A stretch of 64,000 bases of DNA from an uncultured Lachnospiraceae bacterium. GTDB lineage: Bacteria; Bacillota; Clostridia; Lachnospirales; Lachnospiraceae. Positions 60,183 through 64,000 of this stretch are shown piece by piece. The stretch spans positions 34,322-98,321 of the forward strand of contig CAJUGD010000012.1 of NCBI GenBank assembly GCA_910586205.1, given 5' to 3'. The first letter of the stretch is position 1. Every line of letters begins with the position of its first letter. The notes below the pieces were generated by a model that saw only the letters and a program-made list of their open reading frames with translations, was not told where the DNA came from and did no database searches. The translations under genes and the position numbers were made by a program.

Positions 60183-62191
60183 ACAAGAAAAAATTACTGA
60201 AAGGGCTGGTCACTGCCCCCATCGCCGTCCTCGCTATCCTGTATGCGGGCGGCTACCTTGGGCAGTTCATCGGCAACTACGCCCTCTGGAAACAGGGCGG
60301 CGGCTACCCCGGGGACGGCACATCCCCCCTGCCTCCCTCTCCTTCCTTTCCCGTCTGTTTACATGCGGCGGTCCGTCCGCCATACGGGATTTACGGGATC
60401 TTTATCTGTATCGGGCTTCTGGCGGTGCTGCTGCTTTTGGTCATGCGGATCGGATACAGCGACACCGGGGAATATGACGAGGACCGGAATTTCACCTACT
60501 CCGCCAAAGGCACCTACGGCACCTCCGGCTGGATGAGCCGGAAGGAGATGGCCGGCGTCCTGGAACTGGTGGCTGACCTGCGCCGGTATCAGGGGATCGT
60601 CCTGGGGATGCTTGACAGGAAGGCGGTCTGCGTGCCGGAGAAAACCCGGCTCAACAGCAACCTGGCAGTCTACGGCGCCAGCGGCTCCATGAAGACACGC
60701 TCCTTCTGCATGAACCGGATTTTACAGGGGGTATCCCGCGGGGAATCCCTGGTCATCTGCGACCCGAAATCGGAACTGTACGAAAAATCCAGCGAATATC
60801 TCCGTGACAAAGGCTACACGGTCCGGGTGTTCAACCTGGTCAGCCCGGAAAACTCGGATTCCTGGAACTGCCTCTGCGAGGTGGAGGGCCAGGAGCTGAT
60901 GGCACAACTGTTTGTGGATGTCATCATCAAAAATACCACGGGCGGCGGCAAGGGAGACCATTTCTGGGATTCCGCTGAAATGAACCTGTTAAAAGCGCTG
61001 GTCCTGTATGTGGATAAAGGCTATCCCCCGGAGAACCGGAACATGGGGCAGGTCTACCAGCTCATTACCTTAAATTCAGAAACGGCACTGAACAGCCTCT
61101 TTGAGGTCCTGCCCATCAACCATCCGGCAAAGGCACCCTACAGCCTGTTCAAACAGGCATCCGATTCCGTGCGCAGCGGCGTCATCATCGGCCTGGGGAG
61201 CCGCCTGCAGGTGTTCCAGTCCGAACTGATCAAAAAGATCACCGCAAGGGATGAGATCGACCTGGAACTGCCGGGCCAGAAGCCCTGCGCCTATTTCCTT
61301 GTGACCAGCGACCAGGACAGCACCTTTGACTTCCTGGCATCCCTGTTCCTGTCTTTTGTGTTCATTAAGTTAGTGCGTTATGCGGACAGGAACTGTGAGG
61401 GCGGGCGGCTCCCCGTGCCCGTCCATGTCCTGGGGGAGGAGCTGACCGCCTGCGGCACCATCCCGGACCTTTCCCGGCGCCTGAGCGTGATCCGCTCCCG
61501 GAACATCTCCATGTCCTGCGTGTTCCAGAACCTTGCCGGGCTGCAGAACCGGTATCCTTTAAATCTGTGGCAGGAGATTTTAGGGAATTGTGACGTCCAG
61601 CTCTTTTTAGGGTGTACCGATCCCCTGACGGCGGAATATGTCTCTTCCCGTACCGGCCTTGCCAGTGTGGCGGTCTCCAGCAAATCCAAACAGTTAGGCA
61701 CCTGGCGCATCTCCAACTACACGCCGGAGTACCGGGAGACCAGCGGCGTGGGGAAACGCCCCGTGCTTACGCCGGATGAAGTGCTGCGCCTGCCCATTGA
61801 TGAGGCGCTGGTCATCATCCGGGGAAAGAAGACCCTGAAGGTGGACAAGATGGATTACTCCAAACATCCGGAATATCCCCTGCTGCGCTCCTGCAAGGCA
61901 TCCGCCCATATCCCGGAGTGGAGACGCCTGGAAATGGAAGCCTCCGCACCGGAACCAGCCGTAAAACAAGAGCCACAAAAGGCAATGACAAAGCCAGCCG
62001 CAAAAACAGCACCAAAAAGCGCTCCCAAAACCGGAACAAAACCCGCCGCAAAAGGGGCAGCGAAAACACCAGCATCCGGCACACGGCAGAAAACACAAAA
62101 TCCCCCGGCATCAGAACCGGGAAGGCCTGCCGTATCTTCCGGCACCCATGCCGGGATTGTATCTGCGGACAAAGATTCCATCATGTCCTGA
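60179..62191 (+). CDS. VirD4/TraG-type coupling protein with ATA start
   Basis: About 670 residues. It links the relaxosome to the secretion channel. The N-terminal two membrane helices (LVTAPIAVLAILYAGGYLG and YGIFICIGLLAVLLLLVM) are only encoded if translation starts at ATA (60179), which has AAAGGAGG eight bases before it; no ATG, GTG or TTG lies between it and the GTG at 60425, which would remove the first helix. The P-loop reads YGASGSMKTRS near residue 167, with Met for the last Gly, and the Walker B region reads HVLGEELTACG, with Gly for the usual Asp. SCVFQNLAGLQNRYP is the usual motif III. The Lys/Ala/Pro-rich tail is disordered. Confidence 0.82.
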   Translation: MDKKKLLKGLVTAPIAVLAILYAGGYLGQFIGNYALWKQGGGYPGDGTSPLPPSPSFPVCLHAAVRPPYGIYGIFICIGLLAVLLLLVMRIGYSDTGEYDEDRNFTYSAKGTYGTSGWMSRKEMAGVLELVADLRRYQGIVLGMLDRKAVCVPEKTRLNSNLAVYGASGSMKTRSFCMNRILQGVSRGESLVICDPKSELYEKSSEYLRDKGYTVRVFNLVSPENSDSWNCLCEVEGQELMAQLFVDVIIKNTTGGGKGDHFWDSAEMNLLKALVLYVDKGYPPENRNMGQVYQLITLNSETALNSLFEVLPINHPAKAPYSLFKQASDSVRSGVIIGLGSRLQVFQSELIKKITARDEIDLELPGQKPCAYFLVTSDQDSTFDFLASLFLSFVFIKLVRYADRNCEGGRLPVPVHVLGEELTACGTIPDLSRRLSVIRSRNISMSCVFQNLAGLQNRYPLNLWQEILGNCDVQLFLGCTDPLTAEYVSSRTGLASVAVSSKSKQLGTWRISNYTPEYRETSGVGKRPVLTPDEVLRLPIDEALVIIRGKKTLKVDKMDYSKHPEYPLLRSCKASAHIPEWRRLEMEASAPEPAVKQEPQKAMTKPAAKTAPKSAPKTGTKPAAKGAAKTPASGTRQKTQNPPASEPGRPAVSSGTHAGIVSADKDSIMS

Positions 62192-62262
62192 AACCAGACT
62201 GCTATGGAACGGCCCGTTTCCGGGCGGTGAAATAGAATAACTACACTATGGAGGTAAAACAC

Positions 62263-63864
62263 ATGGCAAGAAAAAAAGAACTTATGGAACTGGAAAACCC
62301 TTCAATGGAAGGAAACATCCCTGTGGACGCAGCAGGCACAGAGGCCGGAACTTTCCCCGGTGAAGAGGCTGACACACCGTCTGAAGCGGACGGGGACGGC
62401 ATGGACTTAAATGAACTCCTTGGCAGCATGGATCAGGAGCCGTCTGAAAACCCTGGACTGCCGGACGGAGAACTTCCAGAACTTACAGAGGAAGAAATCT
62501 TCGGGGAGATGCAGGAAGATTCCGATGGCTCCGGCACTGTACATGGTGCTGACGGGGAAAGCGATGCTTCTGGTGAAGCACCACAACCGGAACCGGTAAC
62601 TTCATCGGAAACAGGCATCGCCGCTGCAAAGACCAGACGCACTGCCCGCAAAAAGAAAGAGGAACCCCCAACAGAAACTGACGTGGAAGCGCAGAAAGCA
62701 GAAACGGGGATGCCGGAGGGCATGGAAGCTGCACCTGACAATGCACCCGATTCCCAGACTGCAGCTGCCGATAAGGGTGGGCCAGCAGATGATACCGCAG
62801 ATGGAGCGGAAGAAACCATTCCCCAGGAAGAAATGGAACCCGCTGAATCCGGACTGGAAGATACGCCTTTACCCTCCGCTGAAGACACAGCCGGAACTGT
62901 GGCTCCCCCTGTGGCATCTTCCTCCCGCCGTACCGCCGCCAGAGGCAGAAAGGAAAATGCCCCTGTATTGACGCTGGAAGTGCGCGGAGAAGTGGAAACA
63001 GAGGAATCCCGTGAGGATGCCATCTGGCATGAGATCCACAACGCCTACCGTACCCGGCGTATCCTTACCGGGCAGCTTGGCGGGATTGAGCAGACGGACA
63101 ATGGCAAGACCATCACCATCGTAGATTATAAGGGATTCCGTATCGTGATCCCCTTAAAGGAGATGATGATCAATATAGGCCGCAGTCCTTCCGGGCAGGA
63201 ATATGCAGAGCTGATGCTGCGCCAGAACAAGATCCTCGGCAATATGCTGGGGGCGGAGATTGACTTTATCGTAAAAGGAATTGATTCCAAAACCCGCAGC
63301 GTGGTCGCCAGCAGGAAGGAGGCCATGCTCAGGAAACGGCAGATCTTCTATCTGGATACGGATGCGGCAGGCATGTACCGCATTTACGAGGGTCGCATTG
63401 CCCAGGCCCGTGTGATTGCCGTGGCAGAAAAGGTCATTCGTGTGGAAGTTTTCGGGGTAGAATGTTCCATCATGGCCCGTGACCTGGCATGGGAGTGGAT
63501 CGGGGATGCCCATGAGCGTTTTTCCGTGGGCGACCAGGTGCTTGTACGCATCCTGAATGTGCGCCGCGACAGCCTGGAGGATATGGGCATCAGGGCCGAC
63601 ATTAAAAGCGTGTCCCAGAATACCAACCATGACAACCTGAAAAAATGCCGCATCCAAAGCAAGTATGCTGGCAAAGTCACGGACGTACATAAAGGCGTGG
63701 TCTATATCCGGCTGTCCAACGGCGTGAACGCTGTGGCCCACTCCTGCTATGACTACCGGACTCCCGGAAAAAAGGATGATGTGAGCTTTGCCGTCACCCG
63801 GATTGATGAAGAGCGGGGTGTGGCTGTAGGAATCATTACCCGGATTATCCGGCAGAATTTGTAA
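62263..63864 (+). CDS. S1-like RNA-binding ICE protein with long acidic N-terminus
   Basis: About 533 residues. The first ~230 are acidic and low-complexity, rich in Glu, Asp, Pro, Ala and Gly. The C-terminal 280 residues contain two or more S1/OB-like units: AEIDFIVKGIDSKTRSVVAS, then ERFSVGDQVLVRILNVRRDS and YAGKVTDVHKGVVYIRLSNG. These recall ribosomal protein S1 repeats. Similar genes follow traG in Lachnospiraceae ICEs. The role is unknown; nucleic-acid handling during transfer is possible. The ATG at 62263 has GGAGG eight bases before it. Confidence 0.7.
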   Translation: MARKKELMELENPSMEGNIPVDAAGTEAGTFPGEEADTPSEADGDGMDLNELLGSMDQEPSENPGLPDGELPELTEEEIFGEMQEDSDGSGTVHGADGESDASGEAPQPEPVTSSETGIAAAKTRRTARKKKEEPPTETDVEAQKAETGMPEGMEAAPDNAPDSQTAAADKGGPADDTADGAEETIPQEEMEPAESGLEDTPLPSAEDTAGTVAPPVASSSRRTAARGRKENAPVLTLEVRGEVETEESREDAIWHEIHNAYRTRRILTGQLGGIEQTDNGKTITIVDYKGFRIVIPLKEMMINIGRSPSGQEYAELMLRQNKILGNMLGAEIDFIVKGIDSKTRSVVASRKEAMLRKRQIFYLDTDAAGMYRIYEGRIAQARVIAVAEKVIRVEVFGVECSIMARDLAWEWIGDAHERFSVGDQVLVRILNVRRDSLEDMGIRADIKSVSQNTNHDNLKKCRIQSKYAGKVTDVHKGVVYIRLSNGVNAVAHSCYDYRTPGKKDDVSFAVTRIDEERGVAVGIITRIIRQNL

Positions 63865-63891
63865 TCCTTTTGTGGTAAATTGTAAAAACTG

Positions 63892-63988
63892 GGGATTACC
63901 GCAATAAGAAAGATGTATGCAGGGGATCAGAATTTTTGCCTTTTTGAGGAACTGTATCCCGCATAAAATCCCTTAATGTGGTAATCCC
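63892..63988. repeat. Separated inverted repeat at the window edge
   Basis: GGGATTACC (63892-63900) and GGTAATCCC (63980-63988) are perfectly complementary, 79 bases apart. It follows the S1-like gene and could be an operator pair, a long hairpin or part of a following gene's control region. Confidence 0.4.
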
Positions 63989-64000
63989 ACTAATTGATGT

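Noticed and set aside
1..64000. CRISPR arrays, rRNA genes, insertion sequences
   Set aside because: No regularly spaced repeats, rRNA-like sequence, transposase frame or terminal inverted repeats were seen.

Overview
The window looks like a spore-forming anaerobic Firmicute of the Lachnospiraceae / Clostridiales type. Evidence is a V-type ATP synthase subunit, a SpoVAF/GerA-type germination protein, a DUF4250 protein, a TIGR01906 membrane protein, strong AGGAGG ribosome sites, and a conjugative module typical of gut Lachnospiraceae. No rRNA, complete tRNA or CRISPR array was seen. All family names come from recognition by eye; no search was run.

Bases 1-33,300 are ordinary chromosome. On the left are envelope and membrane genes: PAP2 phosphatase, TRIC-like channel, D,D-carboxypeptidase. 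Next come RNA/DNA quality-control enzymes and storage polymers: glycogen branching enzyme, then ppk and ppx. Then pheA, plsC, cardiolipin synthase and asparaginase. A spore germination gene is followed by a secreted GH5 glycosidase behind a promoter-structured leader-terminator arrangement. A tight minus-strand operon follows: AIR-synthase-like, Lrp, aminotransferase, trmL, with a VanW protein at its head. After it lie a DnaQ-type exonuclease, a B12/radical SAM protein, dCMP deaminase and Sua5.

Bases 33,300-43,000 look accessory. Two tandem paralogous radical SAM genes stand opposite a HxlR regulator, with a palindrome between them. A plus-strand nitrogen island follows. It has a strong promoter, two consecutive intrinsic terminators in the leader, and a decayed remnant of glutamine synthetase type III. 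Behind these come an ammonium transporter fused to a PII domain, CTP synthase and amidophosphoribosyltransferase, so the island groups ammonium uptake, nitrogen sensing and two glutamine-consuming enzymes. A TIGR02452 (PARG-like macrodomain) gene closes this part.

From about 43,290 to the right edge the window holds one end of an integrative conjugative element (ICE). The end is marked by a 42-base copy of the 3' part of a tRNA-Arg(CCU), followed by phased 10-bp repeats that could be integrase arm sites. Inside are three ICE genes of unknown function. Then comes a more AT-rich cargo block: an ImmR/ImmA-like regulator and protease pair with a palindromic operator, a DUF3892 protein, a 41-residue basic peptide, and a two-gene unit of a COG1078-type HD phosphohydrolase with an unknown 122-residue partner. 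A 0.9-kb noncoding stretch with phased repeats and two terminators leads into the type IV secretion operon: TrbC/VirB2-like, VirB6-like, Gly/Ser-rich exported protein, C39-like peptidase, PrgI-VirB4 fusion, DUF5697- and DUF6100-like proteins, a winged-helix-like protein, VirD4/TraG and an S1-like protein. The VirD4 gene appears to start at ATA and has altered Walker motifs. Relaxase, integrase and the intact tRNA are not in the window and are expected beyond the right edge.

The best candidates for undescribed biology are the HD plus partner cassette, the attenuated nitrogen island with its GSIII scar, the terminator-guarded conjugation leader, the unidentified leader before the GH5 gene, and the T-box-like element with no downstream gene.
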